A stretch of 64,000 nucleotides of DNA from Coprousia sp963931435 (GCA_963931435.1 OZ007012.1:1-64000), one strand, 5' to 3'; counted from the stretch's first letter, positions 7,854 through 17,420 are shown. A program made the numbers and translations. The notes: generated from the sequence alone by a model not told the origin.

Positions 7854-10049
7854 ATGCCCATCACGTATGACAGCGCAAGCGGACTCATCACGATCGATAC
7901 CGCGCGAACGACGTATCAGATGCAGGTTGACCCCCATGGGTACCTGCTCCATCTGTATTATGGCGCGCGCACGGCGGGTGACATGGACTACCTGGTCACC
8001 TATGCTGATCGCAGCGGCATGTGCGGCTGCCCGCACGATGTGCGCGACCGTACCTACTCGCTGGACATACTGCCCCAGGAGTTCCCGTTCCAGGGAACGG
8101 GCGACATGCGCAGCACGCTTCTGATGGTGCGCGGCGCCGAGGGGGCGTTCGGTTGCGATCTGCGCTACGCCGGCCACGAGATCCGCGCGGGCAAGTACGG
8201 CCTGCCGGGCCTCCCGGCGGTGTACGCCGATGCCGAGGCCGATGACGCGCAGACCCTTGCGGTCCGCCTGCACGACGTACGGCTCGGACTGGAAGTCGAG
8301 CTCCTGTACGGCGTACTGCCCGAGCTGGATATCATCACGCGCGCCGTGGTGGTGACCAACGCCGGCCCGGCGCGCGTGACCGTCGAGCGCCTGCAGACGG
8401 CCTGCCTGGATTTCGTGCACGGCGATTTCGACGTGCTCACCTTCAACGGGCGCCACGCCATGGAGCGGCGCCTTGACCGTCACCGGGTCGGGCACGGCTC
8501 GTTCTCGGTGGGAAGCCGCAGGGGCATGTCGTCCAACCAGTACAACCCGGTCATGGTGCTGTGCGACCACACGGCGACCGAGTCGACGGGCCGCGCGTGG
8601 TCGATGAGCTTCGTGTACAGCGGCGGCTTCACGGCCGAGGTAGAGTGCGACCAGTACGAGCAGGTGCGCATGCAGATGGGCCTCTTCGACGACCGCTTCA
8701 GCTACCCGCTCGATACGGGTGAGCGCCTGGTGGGACCGGAGGTCATCATGACCTACTCCGCGGCGGGCATCGAGCGCATCTCGCACAACCTGCACCGCTG
8801 CATCCGCAAGCACGTGTGCCGGGGCGAGTGGCGCGACCGCCGGCGCCCGGTGCTCATCAACAGCTGGGAGGCGGCGTACTTCGACTTTACGGGCGATTCG
8901 CTCGTGAAGCTGGCCGAGAAGGCGGCGAGCCTGGGCATCGAGATGCTCGTCATGGACGACGGCTGGTTCGGCAACCGCATCGACGACTACCGCGCCCTGG
9001 GCGATTGGCGCGTCAACGAGCAGAAGCTCAACGGCACGCTCAAGCAGCTCGTGGACCGCGTGAACGCGCTGGGGCTCAAGTTCGGCATCTGGGTGGAGCC
9101 CGAGATGATTTCGGAGGACAGCGACCTGTATCGCGCGCACCCGGATTGGGCGCTCGCCATCCCGGGCAAGGACCCGGTACTGGGACGCGACCAGCTGGTG
9201 CTGGATCTCTCGCGCGCCGAGGTGCGCGACAACCTGTTCGAGCAGCTCAGCGCGGTGCTCGACCAGGCCAACATCGAATACGTCAAATGGGATTACAACC
9301 GCAGCATCACCGATGCGTTCTCGGCCACGGCATCCGATCAGGGCAAGGTCGTCTACGACTACATGCTCGGCCTGTACGATCTGCTGGAGCGCCTCACGAG
9401 TCGCTACCCGCACATCCTGTTCGAGGGCTGCTCGGCGGGCGGCGGGCGGTTCGACGCCGGCATGCTCTACTACACGCCGCAGATTTGGACGAGCGACAAC
9501 ACCGATGCCGACAACCGCCTCACCATTCAGTACGGCACCTCGTTCGGGTATCCGTGCTCGGCAATGGGGGCGCATGTCTCGGCGTGCCCGAACGAGATCA
9601 ACGGACGCGACGTGCCGCTCACGGCGCGCGGCATGGTGGCCATGGCGGGCGGCGGGTTCGGCTACGAGCTCAACCTCGTCGAGCTGCCCGAGCGCGCTTG
9701 CGAGCACGTGCGCAACCAGATCAGGCTCTATCACGAGATAGAGGACCTGGTGCGCGAAGGGCTGTACTACCGTCTGAGCTCTCCTATGGAGGACGCGGTG
9801 GCGGCCTGGGAGTTCGCGGCCGAGGACGGCAGCGTCGCCGTGGTGACGGCCGTTGTGCTCAAAGTCGAGGGCTACGGCGTGGCGCGCTACGTGGTGCCGC
9901 GCGGCCTCACGCCCGGCGCCCGCTACCGCGAGCTCATGTCGGGGCGCGTCTACCCGGCGGACGCCCTGATGGACATGGGGCTGCCGCTGCCCGTGGGCTG
10001 CGCACCCTATGCCAGCCGCATGTACCGGTTCGAGCGCGTGGACGAGTAG
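7854..10049 (+). CDS. Alpha-galactosidase, glycoside hydrolase family 36
   Basis: The protein has 731 residues, the normal length of intracellular GH36 enzymes (AgaA/RafA type), and has no signal peptide, so it acts on imported raffinose-type sugars or melibiose. The family segment SWEAAYFDFTGD (~336-347) is present; the predicted nucleophile is Asp480 in YVKWDYNRS and the acid/base is Asp548 in WTSDNTDADN. A CSAGGGRFD motif sits between them. The start at 7854 fits the family and an AGGAAGG upstream; the ATG at 7815 would add 13 residues and its ribosome site is inside a hairpin. Product galactose is passed to GalK. Confidence 0.95.
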   Translation: MPITYDSASGLITIDTARTTYQMQVDPHGYLLHLYYGARTAGDMDYLVTYADRSGMCGCPHDVRDRTYSLDILPQEFPFQGTGDMRSTLLMVRGAEGAFGCDLRYAGHEIRAGKYGLPGLPAVYADAEADDAQTLAVRLHDVRLGLEVELLYGVLPELDIITRAVVVTNAGPARVTVERLQTACLDFVHGDFDVLTFNGRHAMERRLDRHRVGHGSFSVGSRRGMSSNQYNPVMVLCDHTATESTGRAWSMSFVYSGGFTAEVECDQYEQVRMQMGLFDDRFSYPLDTGERLVGPEVIMTYSAAGIERISHNLHRCIRKHVCRGEWRDRRRPVLINSWEAAYFDFTGDSLVKLAEKAASLGIEMLVMDDGWFGNRIDDYRALGDWRVNEQKLNGTLKQLVDRVNALGLKFGIWVEPEMISEDSDLYRAHPDWALAIPGKDPVLGRDQLVLDLSRAEVRDNLFEQLSAVLDQANIEYVKWDYNRSITDAFSATASDQGKVVYDYMLGLYDLLERLTSRYPHILFEGCSAGGGRFDAGMLYYTPQIWTSDNTDADNRLTIQYGTSFGYPCSAMGAHVSACPNEINGRDVPLTARGMVAMAGGGFGYELNLVELPERACEHVRNQIRLYHEIEDLVREGLYYRLSSPMEDAVAAWEFAAEDGSVAVVTAVVLKVEGYGVARYVVPRGLTPGARYRELMSGRVYPADALMDMGLPLPVGCAPYASRMYRFERVDE

Positions 10050-10109
10050 CGCGCCGCCCTCCTTCGGGGGGAGGAGGGCGGGGTGCGCTGAGGGGAAGGG
10101 AAGAACACG

Positions 10110-11690
10110 ATGGAGAACAATGCCTGCCCTGTGGCGGAGCGCGGGGTCGCCCGGCTGGTGGCCTACGCCCGCAGCCGCGGGCTCATCGGCGAGGAAGACA
10201 TCACCTATGCAGCAAATCTGCTCCTCGATGCCCTGGATTGGGAGCCGCGGGCAACGTTCGAGCCCATCGAGGCCGTCGCCGCCGAGCTTCGCGCCGCGCC
10301 GGCGCCCGAGCTGGAGCCCATCCTCGCCGAGCTGCTCGATGACGCCGTGGCACGCGGCGTGATCGAGGACGGAATCGCCAGCCGCGACCTCTTCGACACG
10401 CGCCTCATGGGATGCGTGACCCCGCGTCCGAGCGAGGTGGTGCGCGGTTTCTGGAAGCGCTACGAGGACGCGCCGCAGCGCGCGACGGACTACCTGTACC
10501 GCCTTGCGCTCGATTCCGATTACATCCGCTCCTACCGCATCGCCCGCGACCGCAAGTGGGTCGCGCCCACGCGCTACGGCGACCTGGACATCACCATCAA
10601 CCTCTCAAAGCCCGAGAAGGATCCCCGTGCCATCGCCGCGGCGCTCTCCAACAAGGGCGCCGCGGCCTATCCGCGCTGCCAGCTGTGCTGCCAGAACGAG
10701 GGCTACCATGGACGCTTGGACCATCCTGCCCGGCAGACCATCCGCCTCATCCCGCTCACGCTCGCCGGCGAGCCGTGGTACCTGCAGTACAGCCCGTATG
10801 TATACTACAACGAGCACTGCATCGTGCTCTCGCGCGAGCACGTGCCCATGCGGATCGACCGGCGCACGTTCGAGCGCCTGCTGGAGTTCGTGACCAGGTT
10901 CCCGCACTACACGCTGGGTTCCAACGCCGATCTCCCCATCGTGGGCGGCTCCATCCTTACCCACGAGCACTACCAGGGAGGCCACTACACCTTCGCCATG
11001 GCGCGCGCCGAGGCGCGGCGGCCGCTCTCGTTCACGGGGTTCGAGGATGTCCAGGCCTGCATCGTCGACTGGCCCATGTCCGTCATCCGGCTCGACGCTC
11101 TCGAGCCGGAGCGCTTGGTCGAGCTGGCCGACCAGATCCTCACCGCATGGCGATCCTACAGCGACCCTTCCGTCGGAGTGCTGGCCGAGACCGAGGGGAC
11201 GCCGCACAACACCATCACGCCCATCGCCCGCCGGCGCGGGAGCCTGTACGAGCTCGACCTGGTGCTGCGCAACAACCGCACCACGCCCGAGCACCCGCTG
11301 GGGCTCTTCCATCCGCATGCCGAGCTGCACCATATCAAGAAGGAGAACATCGGGCTTATCGAGGTGATGGGGCTCGCTGTGCTGCCCGCCCGGCTTCTGG
11401 GCGAGATGGGCGAGCTGGAGCGCGTGGTGCTCGCCGGTGACGATCCGGCGCAGGTGGAGACCGTCGCGGCGCATGCGCCCTGGATGGCCGAGGTCCTGGA
11501 GCGCCATCCGGAGTTCGCGCCGGAAAACGTCGCCCGGACGCGCGCCGAGGAGGGCGCCCCCGCGCGCCTGCACGGCATCATCGAGCAGGAGATCGGCGCG
11601 GTGTTCGCCCGCGTGCTGGAGCAGTGCGCGGTGTTCGCCGACGATCCGGAAGGGAACGAGGCGTTCGAGCGCTTCGTGGAGAGCGTCTAG
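10110..11690 (+). CDS. galT: UTP/UDP-glucose-hexose-1-phosphate uridylyltransferase (GalT, low-GC type)
   Basis: The protein has 526 residues, much longer than E. coli GalT, which matches the second GalT family common in Firmicutes and Coriobacteriia. The active-site region HEHYQGGHYTF (~285-295) carries the catalytic His-x-His, and a C-terminal motif HIKKENIGLIEVMGLAVLP is also conserved. It exchanges UMP between UDP-glucose and galactose-1-phosphate. It sits between the galactosidase and galK in one operon. No galE is present in this window, so the epimerase must be encoded elsewhere. Confidence 0.95.
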   Translation: MENNACPVAERGVARLVAYARSRGLIGEEDITYAANLLLDALDWEPRATFEPIEAVAAELRAAPAPELEPILAELLDDAVARGVIEDGIASRDLFDTRLMGCVTPRPSEVVRGFWKRYEDAPQRATDYLYRLALDSDYIRSYRIARDRKWVAPTRYGDLDITINLSKPEKDPRAIAAALSNKGAAAYPRCQLCCQNEGYHGRLDHPARQTIRLIPLTLAGEPWYLQYSPYVYYNEHCIVLSREHVPMRIDRRTFERLLEFVTRFPHYTLGSNADLPIVGGSILTHEHYQGGHYTFAMARAEARRPLSFTGFEDVQACIVDWPMSVIRLDALEPERLVELADQILTAWRSYSDPSVGVLAETEGTPHNTITPIARRRGSLYELDLVLRNNRTTPEHPLGLFHPHAELHHIKKENIGLIEVMGLAVLPARLLGEMGELERVVLAGDDPAQVETVAAHAPWMAEVLERHPEFAPENVARTRAEEGAPARLHGIIEQEIGAVFARVLEQCAVFADDPEGNEAFERFVESV

Positions 11691-11741
11691 CGCTGCCGCG
11701 GCCCTTTGGCCGGACACCTTTGAGAAGCGAGAGGAACCAAC

Positions 11742-12995
11742 ATGAGCATGCCAACCACCGAGACGCTTGAGCGGGTCTACGGCGACGCCGCCTCCGAGGC
11801 GCGCGAGCGCTTCGGCGCGCTCGCCGCGCGCTACCGGGAGCTGTTCGGCCCGGCCGAGGACGCTGACCTCAGCTCCTTCACGGCACCGGGCCGCACTGAG
11901 ATCATTGGCAACCATACCGATCACAACGGCGGCAAGATCCTCGCCGCGAGCATCACGATGGACACCATCGCCGTGGCGGCGCCCAACGGCAGCCGCACCA
12001 TCCACATCGTGAGCGAGGGCTATCCCGATCCGGTGGTGGTCGATATCGACGCGCTCGACGCGATCCCGCACTGCCAGGGCACCCTCTCGCTCGTGGCCGG
12101 CATGGTGCAGGGTTTCATCGATCGCGGCTATGTGCCGAAAGGCTTCAACGCCACCGTGTCCTCGCAGGTCATCCCTTCGGCCGGCGTGAGTTCCTCGGCC
12201 TCGTTCGAGATGCTCGTCTGCTCCATCATCAACCACTTGTTCTGCGGCGACGCGGCGAAGCCGTCCGATTACGCGCGCATCGGGCAGTTCGCCGAGAACG
12301 CCTTCTGGGACAAGGCTTCGGGTCTCATGGATCAGATGGCGTGCGCGGTGGGCGGCACCATCGAGCTGGATTTCGCGCATGGCGTCGACTACCGCTCGGT
12401 CGATTTCGGGTTCGATGCGCTGGGCTGCGACCTGGTGATCGTCAACACCGGGGCGGGGCACGCCGATCTCTCCGACGAGTACTCCGCCGTGCCCGCCGAG
12501 ATGCGCGCCGTCGCCGCCGCGCTCGGTGTGGAGAACCTCTGCCAGACCACGGAGGAGGCGCTGCTCGCGGATCTCCCCCGCATCCGCACCGAGGTGGGCT
12601 CGGACCGCGCGGTGATGCGCGCCCTGCACTATTTCGAGGAATGCGCCCGCGTGGACGAGGCCGCCGCGGCGCTCGAGGCCGGCGACAAGGAGCGCGTGCT
12701 CGCCCTCATCTCCGCATCAGGCAACTCGTCGTGGAAGTGGCTCCAGAACGCCTACGTGCCCGGCAATCCGGCCGAGCAGCCCATACCCGTTGCCCTGGCT
12801 CTCACCGAGATCTACCTGCACAAGGTCGGCGCCGGCGTGTGTCGCCTGCACGGCGGCGGGTTTGCGGGCGTCATCATGTGCGTCATCCCGCATGAGCACA
12901 CGCAGGGCTACGTCGACTACATGGCGGGCTACCTGGGTGCCGGCAACGTGTACCGCACCAACATCCGCCAGACCGGTGCCGTCTGCCTCGGGTAG
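11742..12995 (+). CDS. galK: Galactokinase
   Basis: The protein has 417 residues and is a GHMP-family kinase. It has the galactokinase signature near the N-terminus (GRTEIIGNHTDHNGG), the ATP-binding loop SAGVSSSASFE and the C-terminal HGGGFAG. It makes galactose-1-phosphate for GalT. Two in-frame ATGs (11742 and 11748) follow GAGAGGA, so the start may be either. It is the last recognisable sugar-catabolism gene of the operon; the next gene begins 27 bp later and may be co-transcribed. Confidence 0.95.
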   Translation: MSMPTTETLERVYGDAASEARERFGALAARYRELFGPAEDADLSSFTAPGRTEIIGNHTDHNGGKILAASITMDTIAVAAPNGSRTIHIVSEGYPDPVVVDIDALDAIPHCQGTLSLVAGMVQGFIDRGYVPKGFNATVSSQVIPSAGVSSSASFEMLVCSIINHLFCGDAAKPSDYARIGQFAENAFWDKASGLMDQMACAVGGTIELDFAHGVDYRSVDFGFDALGCDLVIVNTGAGHADLSDEYSAVPAEMRAVAAALGVENLCQTTEEALLADLPRIRTEVGSDRAVMRALHYFEECARVDEAAAALEAGDKERVLALISASGNSSWKWLQNAYVPGNPAEQPIPVALALTEIYLHKVGAGVCRLHGGGFAGVIMCVIPHEHTQGYVDYMAGYLGAGNVYRTNIRQTGAVCLG

Positions 12996-13022
12996 CCGAT
13001 GCTTGCAGGAGGAGTGAGGGGC

Positions 13023-14987
13023 GTGCTGGACGATTATCGCAGGGCGCAGAGGCTGGGGCAGCGGCAGGTTCAAGACGATGTCGCCGCCGGTCGCTACCCC
13101 TATCCGCCCGCCCTGGACGACATCCTTAAGAACAAGGGATACCAGGGCGAGGTCCCTATCGGGTTGGTGGAGATCGACATCGCGCTCATCGCCGGCACGC
13201 GCACGCGCGGGCGGCAGAACAGCTTCTCGACCGGCTTCATGCCCCTGCCCGAGCCTGGATCCGAGTTCGCCAGCAAGTGGAGCGACCTCATCGATTCCCA
13301 GCGTGTCGAGGGCATCCGCGAGCCGATCATCGCGTACGAGTTCGAGCAGCGCTTCTACGTGCAGGAGGGCAACAAGCGCGTCTCGGTCATGCGCTACCTG
13401 GGCCAGCCCACCATCCTGGCCAACATCACCCGCGTCATCCCCATGGGCTCCGATGACAAGAACTACCGCATCTACCAGGAGTTCATGCAGTTCTACAACA
13501 TGGTGCCGGTGTACGGCATCACGTTTTCCGAGGAGGGCGGGTACGAGAAGCTCGCCGCGCTCGTCGGCGAGACCCTCGACCACCCCTGGCCCGATGACCG
13601 CGTCAAGGCCCTGCGCGCGGTGTTCGACGCTTTCGCCGTCTCGTTCAAGCGCCGTGGCGGCGATGCGCTGGGGATGACCGCGGGCGACGCCTTCCTCATC
13701 TACCTCAAGGCCTATCCATTCGACGTCGTCGCCAGCGACACTCCCTCCGCCATCGACGAGGAGGTCGCGCGCGTGTGGGGCGAGTTCGAGGTCGCGCGCG
13801 ACGGCGGGCACGTTGCGTATCTGGAGAACCCGCCCTCCAGCCGTGCCGCCATCATTCCTGAGCTCAAGACGCTCTACAAGCAGGCCCTTCTGGCCAAGCC
13901 GTTCCGTGTCTCGTTCATCTACGAGCACAACCCCCTGGATGATGGCTGGACGCTCCTGCACGAGCGCGGGCGCAAGAAGCTGAACATGCGCTTGGGCGCG
14001 AACATCTCGACACGGGCGTTCACGGATTGCGTGCCTGATGACGATTTCGCGCTCGCGGTGGACGAGGCCGTCGACTGGGGGTCCGACCTCATCGTGACCG
14101 TGGCACCCACGCAGATGCGCCAGGCCCTGCGCGCCGCCGTCGCCCACCCCGACCGCGCGGTCATCAACTGCTCGCTCAGCCTCTCGCACAGCGTGGTGCG
14201 CACGTTCAGCGGGCGCATGTACGAGGCGAAGTTCCTGCTCGGCGCGCTCGCCGCCAGCATGGCGGAGAACCACTGCATAGGCTACGTGGCCGAGACGCCG
14301 GTGTTCGGCACCGTGTCCGAGATCAACGCGTTCGCCATCGGCGCGGCGATGATCGACCCCTTTGCCACCATCTGCCTGAAATGGTTCTCGGCCAAGGATT
14401 ACGACTGGCGCCGCGAGCTCGCCGAGGCGGACGCGCGCATCATCTTGGGACGCGACTACATCGATCCGCTGCACCCCGATGAGCCCTGGGGACTCTACCG
14501 GGTGGAGCCGGATGGCACGACCACGCACCTGGCCGAGCCCGTCTGGAAGTGGGGGCGCTACTACGAGCTGCTCATCCAGTCCATCCGCAACGAGACCTGG
14601 CACAAGGAGGGCGCGGTGCGGCCGCGCGAGGCCCTGAACTACTGGTGGGGCATGTCCGCCGGCGTGCTCGACGTGAATTTCGACCGTAAGCGCCTTCCGT
14701 TTGGCCAGCAGGTGCTGGTGGACGGCATCCGCCAGACGATGCTCTCGGGCCGTATCAACCCGTTCGTGGGCGAGCTGCGCACCCAATCGGGCGAGCTGGT
14801 GCAGGACGCTCGCGCCGGACGTTTGCCCAGCGAGGACATCGTGCGCATGAGCTGGCTCAACGGCAACATCGACGGTCGTCTGCCCCCGCAGGGGGAGCTT
14901 TCGCAAGACGGCCTGGAGCAGGTCGAGGTGAGCGGTCTCATCCCGCTCGACCTCGCCACGCTGCCGCACAAGGGGACGGTGTCGTGA
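13023..14987 (+). CDS. ParB-like/BMP-family fusion protein without signal peptide
   Basis: The protein has 654 residues. Residues ~1-150 include a ParB/sulfiredoxin-like segment (FYVQEGNKRVSVMRYLG). From ~290 the sequence resembles Basic Membrane Protein (BMP/PnrA) nucleoside-binding proteins, with the pattern FIYEHNPLDDGWTLLHERG, then a GSDLIVTVAP strand and IGYVAETPVFGTVSEINAF. Typical BMP proteins are exported lipoproteins; here no signal peptide is visible, so this one should be cytosolic. The GTG start at 13023 has AGGAGGAG eight bases upstream; the upstream ATG at 12999 would place that site inside the gene. It is followed by a phosphoesterase gene. Function unknown; a nucleoside- or purine-sensing role is a guess. 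Confidence 0.7.
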   Translation: MLDDYRRAQRLGQRQVQDDVAAGRYPYPPALDDILKNKGYQGEVPIGLVEIDIALIAGTRTRGRQNSFSTGFMPLPEPGSEFASKWSDLIDSQRVEGIREPIIAYEFEQRFYVQEGNKRVSVMRYLGQPTILANITRVIPMGSDDKNYRIYQEFMQFYNMVPVYGITFSEEGGYEKLAALVGETLDHPWPDDRVKALRAVFDAFAVSFKRRGGDALGMTAGDAFLIYLKAYPFDVVASDTPSAIDEEVARVWGEFEVARDGGHVAYLENPPSSRAAIIPELKTLYKQALLAKPFRVSFIYEHNPLDDGWTLLHERGRKKLNMRLGANISTRAFTDCVPDDDFALAVDEAVDWGSDLIVTVAPTQMRQALRAAVAHPDRAVINCSLSLSHSVVRTFSGRMYEAKFLLGALAASMAENHCIGYVAETPVFGTVSEINAFAIGAAMIDPFATICLKWFSAKDYDWRRELAEADARIILGRDYIDPLHPDEPWGLYRVEPDGTTTHLAEPVWKWGRYYELLIQSIRNETWHKEGAVRPREALNYWWGMSAGVLDVNFDRKRLPFGQQVLVDGIRQTMLSGRINPFVGELRTQSGELVQDARAGRLPSEDIVRMSWLNGNIDGRLPPQGELSQDGLEQVEVSGLIPLDLATLPHKGTVS

Positions 14988-15048
14988 GCATCCGCGGCGC
15001 GCACCCCGCCTGCCCCGAGGGCCGCGCCGCCGAAGGAGGGTGGACGCG

Positions 15049-15696
15049 ATGAGGATTCTCGCCATAGCCGATGTCGAGGAGGCTTGGCTCACCACCTACT
15101 ACGACCGCGAGCGCATGGCGGGCGTGGACCTCATCATCTCGTGCGGCGATCTGCCGGCGCTCTACCTGGAGCACATCGTCACCCTGGCCAACGTGCCTCT
15201 GGTGTACGTTCCGGGTAACCACGACACGGCGTACCGCGAGCACGCGCCGGAGGGCTGCATCAACATCGACGGGAAGCTGCGCGAATACGAGGGGCTGCGC
15301 CTGCTGGGGCTGGGCGGGTCGCTGCGCTATAACGATCGGATCTACGGCTTCACCGAGCAGGAGATGTTTCGCCGCGCCGCCCGCACCGCGCTGTTCACCT
15401 ACGCGGCGGGTGGATGCGACATCCTGGTCACGCATGCCCCTGCGCGCGGCTACGGCGATCTGGACGATCTGCCGCATCGTGGGTTCGAGACGTTCAACAC
15501 GGTGCTCGAGCAGCTCAAGCCCGCCTACATGCTGCACGGGCACATCCACATGGAGTACGGGCGCTTCGAGCGCGAGCGCATCCACTCAAGCGGCACGCGG
15601 ATCATCAACGTCTGCGGCGCGCAGATCATCGATATCCCCGACGAAGCGCTCCCCGTCCGCAGCCGCCGCCTGCTGTTCCCCGTGGAGAAGATCTAG
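15049..15696 (+). CDS. Calcineurin-like metallophosphoesterase
   Basis: The protein has 215 residues and belongs to the binuclear-metal phosphoesterase fold. Visible metal motifs are GDLP (CGDLP), GNHD, VTHAPARG and HGHIH. The first motif, usually DxH, reads ADVEE, so the expected His is replaced by Glu; the Asp remains. This could change metal use or activity. The ATG at 15049 has GGAGG nine bases upstream. It lies 61 bp after the ParB/BMP gene and probably forms a two-gene unit with it. Substrate unknown; cyclic or other nucleotides are plausible because of the partner. Confidence 0.82.
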   Translation: MRILAIADVEEAWLTTYYDRERMAGVDLIISCGDLPALYLEHIVTLANVPLVYVPGNHDTAYREHAPEGCINIDGKLREYEGLRLLGLGGSLRYNDRIYGFTEQEMFRRAARTALFTYAAGGCDILVTHAPARGYGDLDDLPHRGFETFNTVLEQLKPAYMLHGHIHMEYGRFERERIHSSGTRIINVCGAQIIDIPDEALPVRSRRLLFPVEKI

Positions 15697-16460
15697 CGCC
15701 GGCGCCGCACACTTCAATCCCACCAAGCGTCCTGCGCCGCGCCGCCCGATGCGATCCGCGTCTCCGTCTCGCCCAACACGCCGCGTGCCGGCGCCTGGGT
15801 GCATGTCACCATCTCGCCCAATGCGCCGCCTCCGCCGTGACATCCCGGCCGCACACTGCGTTTCCGCCCTGCCAAACGCATCTCCTTGCGCTCCGGTATC
15901 CGGCGAGATGCCGGCCTGATCGGTAGCCCTTGCATCCCTGCACGGCTCGCGCGCCGGGTTTTGTGTCTCGTGGCCCCGCCAAGCGAAGTGGCGTTGTACA
16001 GAAATCGGAGTAGGGAACAGTTTAGGGAACAGTCTTGTGCGCTCCTCAAGAAACTCCCTGGTAATCATGGGTGTCGGTTCAGGCCGATATGCCCTCAAGC
16101 AGCCATTTTCGGGCCTCCAGCGCACTAGACTGTTCCCTACCCGGGTTTCTGTACATAGGCCACTTCGCGGGATGGGTCTCTAGCAGCCTGGGAGCGCTAT
16201 GAAGGAACCTGCCGCTCGTCGACATCCGGACACCGTTGGGCGTCCATGCGATGCCCGTTCTGCCCACCTCCCCCCATGGATAAGATGCGCGCATGGGGGA
16301 GGGGTTGTTGCGATGAAGGAGATCCTCAACTTGCCAAGATCCGCGTGCTGAGGGCGCGGGAGCATCGCTGCGTTGACGCGCGATGGCGGATTGCGGCGCC
16401 TCGCGCCAGGGCTTTGTGGAGGGCTCAGTCTCTCCGCTCGATATAGTAAGGAGGTTCACC
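15697..16460. other. 764-bp intergenic region with MITE copy 1
   Basis: No gene is seen. The region contains the first MITE-like element (15995-16155). A C/G-rich hairpin lies at 16267-16302 (arms 16267-16278 and 16292-16302) followed by TTGTTG, possibly a weak terminator. Before the element the words CGCCCAACACGCCG and CGCCCAATGCGCCG are imperfect copies of each other. The rest shows nothing recognisable. Confidence 0.7.
15995..16155. mobile_element. MITE-like element, copy 1 (161 bp)
   Basis: The element begins TGTACAGAAA and ends TTTCTGTACA, with terminal inverted repeats of about 27 bp (three or more mismatches at the left end) and the inner words AGGGAACAGT/ACTGTTCCCT. It has no coding capacity. 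A second copy of identical length and orientation lies at 20504-20664; I count nine differences, about 94% identity. Outside the ends, GCGAAGTGGC (left) and its complement (right) extend the inverted repeat by 10 bp, with a few unmatched bases between. No transposase with matching ends is present in the window. Confidence 0.75.
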
Positions 16461-17048
16461 ATGGCATCGCAATCGAAAGGAACCATAGAGGTTCTACGTA
16501 GATCGTGGGAGGTGCTCGATGCTCCGGTCAGGCGTGATCTCATCTGGACTACGGGGATTCCGTTTTTGTTGACTGCAGCGCTTCTAATCTATGCCCTTCT
16601 TCCCGGCTTTGTCGCTTACAACGCTCCACAGCTGCTCAGCCTGTCAGTGCTCATCATATACATTGGGCCGCTTCCATTCGTGTTGATCGTTATTGCGGTC
16701 ATCCCGTACCGTCTTCTGTTCAAGGCACATCACATGATTCGGGCGCGCTTTCTGGAGATCCGATATCCAGGGGAAACGGATGCTCTTAGAGCTCATTGGA
16801 GCACAAAGGATGGTTTGCTGTTGGGCGTCTGGCTCATCAGCGTCACCGTCATTCCCATGAATGTGCTGGGCCTCGTTCACGCGTTGCTCGTTGGTTCCTT
16901 GTTGAGCCTTGATACGGTTCGCACCCCTGTCTGGATCGCCCTCGGGATCCTTTCGGATTCTCCGTGCTGCCATCGTTACATCCTTATGGATGAAGGGGCT
17001 TCCGGCGCGCGCTATTGGGTAACACTTCGCTTGGCACATCAAGGGTGA
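16461..17048 (+). CDS. Small membrane protein of unknown function
   Basis: The protein has 195 residues. It starts at ATG 16461 behind AAGGAGG. At least three hydrophobic segments are visible (about 32-52, 57-82 and 120-150), with charged loops between. I do not recognise a family. Its base composition is clearly lower in G+C than its neighbours, and it sits between a MITE copy and tRNA genes, which suggests acquisition. The last ~30 residues lose the hydrophobic pattern and look out of frame, so a frameshift near 16940 that shortened or altered the C-terminus is possible. Confidence 0.6.
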   Translation: MASQSKGTIEVLRRSWEVLDAPVRRDLIWTTGIPFLLTAALLIYALLPGFVAYNAPQLLSLSVLIIYIGPLPFVLIVIAVIPYRLLFKAHHMIRARFLEIRYPGETDALRAHWSTKDGLLLGVWLISVTVIPMNVLGLVHALLVGSLLSLDTVRTPVWIALGILSDSPCCHRYILMDEGASGARYWVTLRLAHQG

Positions 17049-17123
17049 TGCGCGGCCCCAGCATGCTCGGGGTGCGGCGTCGTACCTCGATGCGGCTCCG
17101 CCCTTTCGCAGACGAGTGGGATA

Positions 17124-17161
17124 CCAAAACGAGCCTCCACCGGGTGATCCGATGGAGGCTC
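17124..17161 (-). terminator. Terminator of the tRNA-Ser pair
   Basis: On the minus strand a 9-bp stem (arms 17153-17161 and 17131-17139) is followed by GTTTTGG, just downstream of the tRNA-Ser(CGA) 3' end. Confidence 0.75.
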
Positions 17162-17174
17162 GTTCACATTCAGC

Positions 17175-17265
17175 TGGCGGAGGAGGAGGGATTCGAACCC
17201 TCGTGACCTTATACAGGCCAAACGGTTTTCGAGACCGCCGCATTCAACCACTCTGCCACCCCTCC
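17175..17265 (-). tRNA. tRNA-Ser (anticodon CGA)
   Basis: The 91-nt gene including encoded CCA folds as a class II tRNA with a long variable arm. The acceptor stem is GGAGGGG/CTCCTCC with one G-U pair, the T arm is GAGGG-TTCGAAT-CCCTC and the anticodon loop is CTCGAAA. It follows tRNA-Ser(GGA) by 51 bp on the same strand, so the two are probably co-transcribed. Confidence 0.95.
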
Positions 17266-17316
17266 GCATGGGGTGAAGCGGCGCGCTTCTGATGAGGCGC
17301 GCCGCGGGTTAGCAAC

Positions 17317-17407
17317 TGGCGGAGAGTCAGGGATTTGAACCCTGGAGACGCTTTTGGCGCCTACACGATTTCCAATCGTGCTCCTTCGGCCACTCGGACA
17401 ACTCTCC
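17317..17407 (-). tRNA. tRNA-Ser (anticodon GGA)
   Basis: The 91-nt gene with encoded CCA has acceptor stem GGAGAGT, anticodon stem CACGA/TCGTG with loop TTGGAAA, a long variable arm and T loop TTCAAAT. It is the first gene of a two-tRNA serine cluster. Confidence 0.95.
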
Positions 17408-17420
17408 GTTAGCAGAGGAA

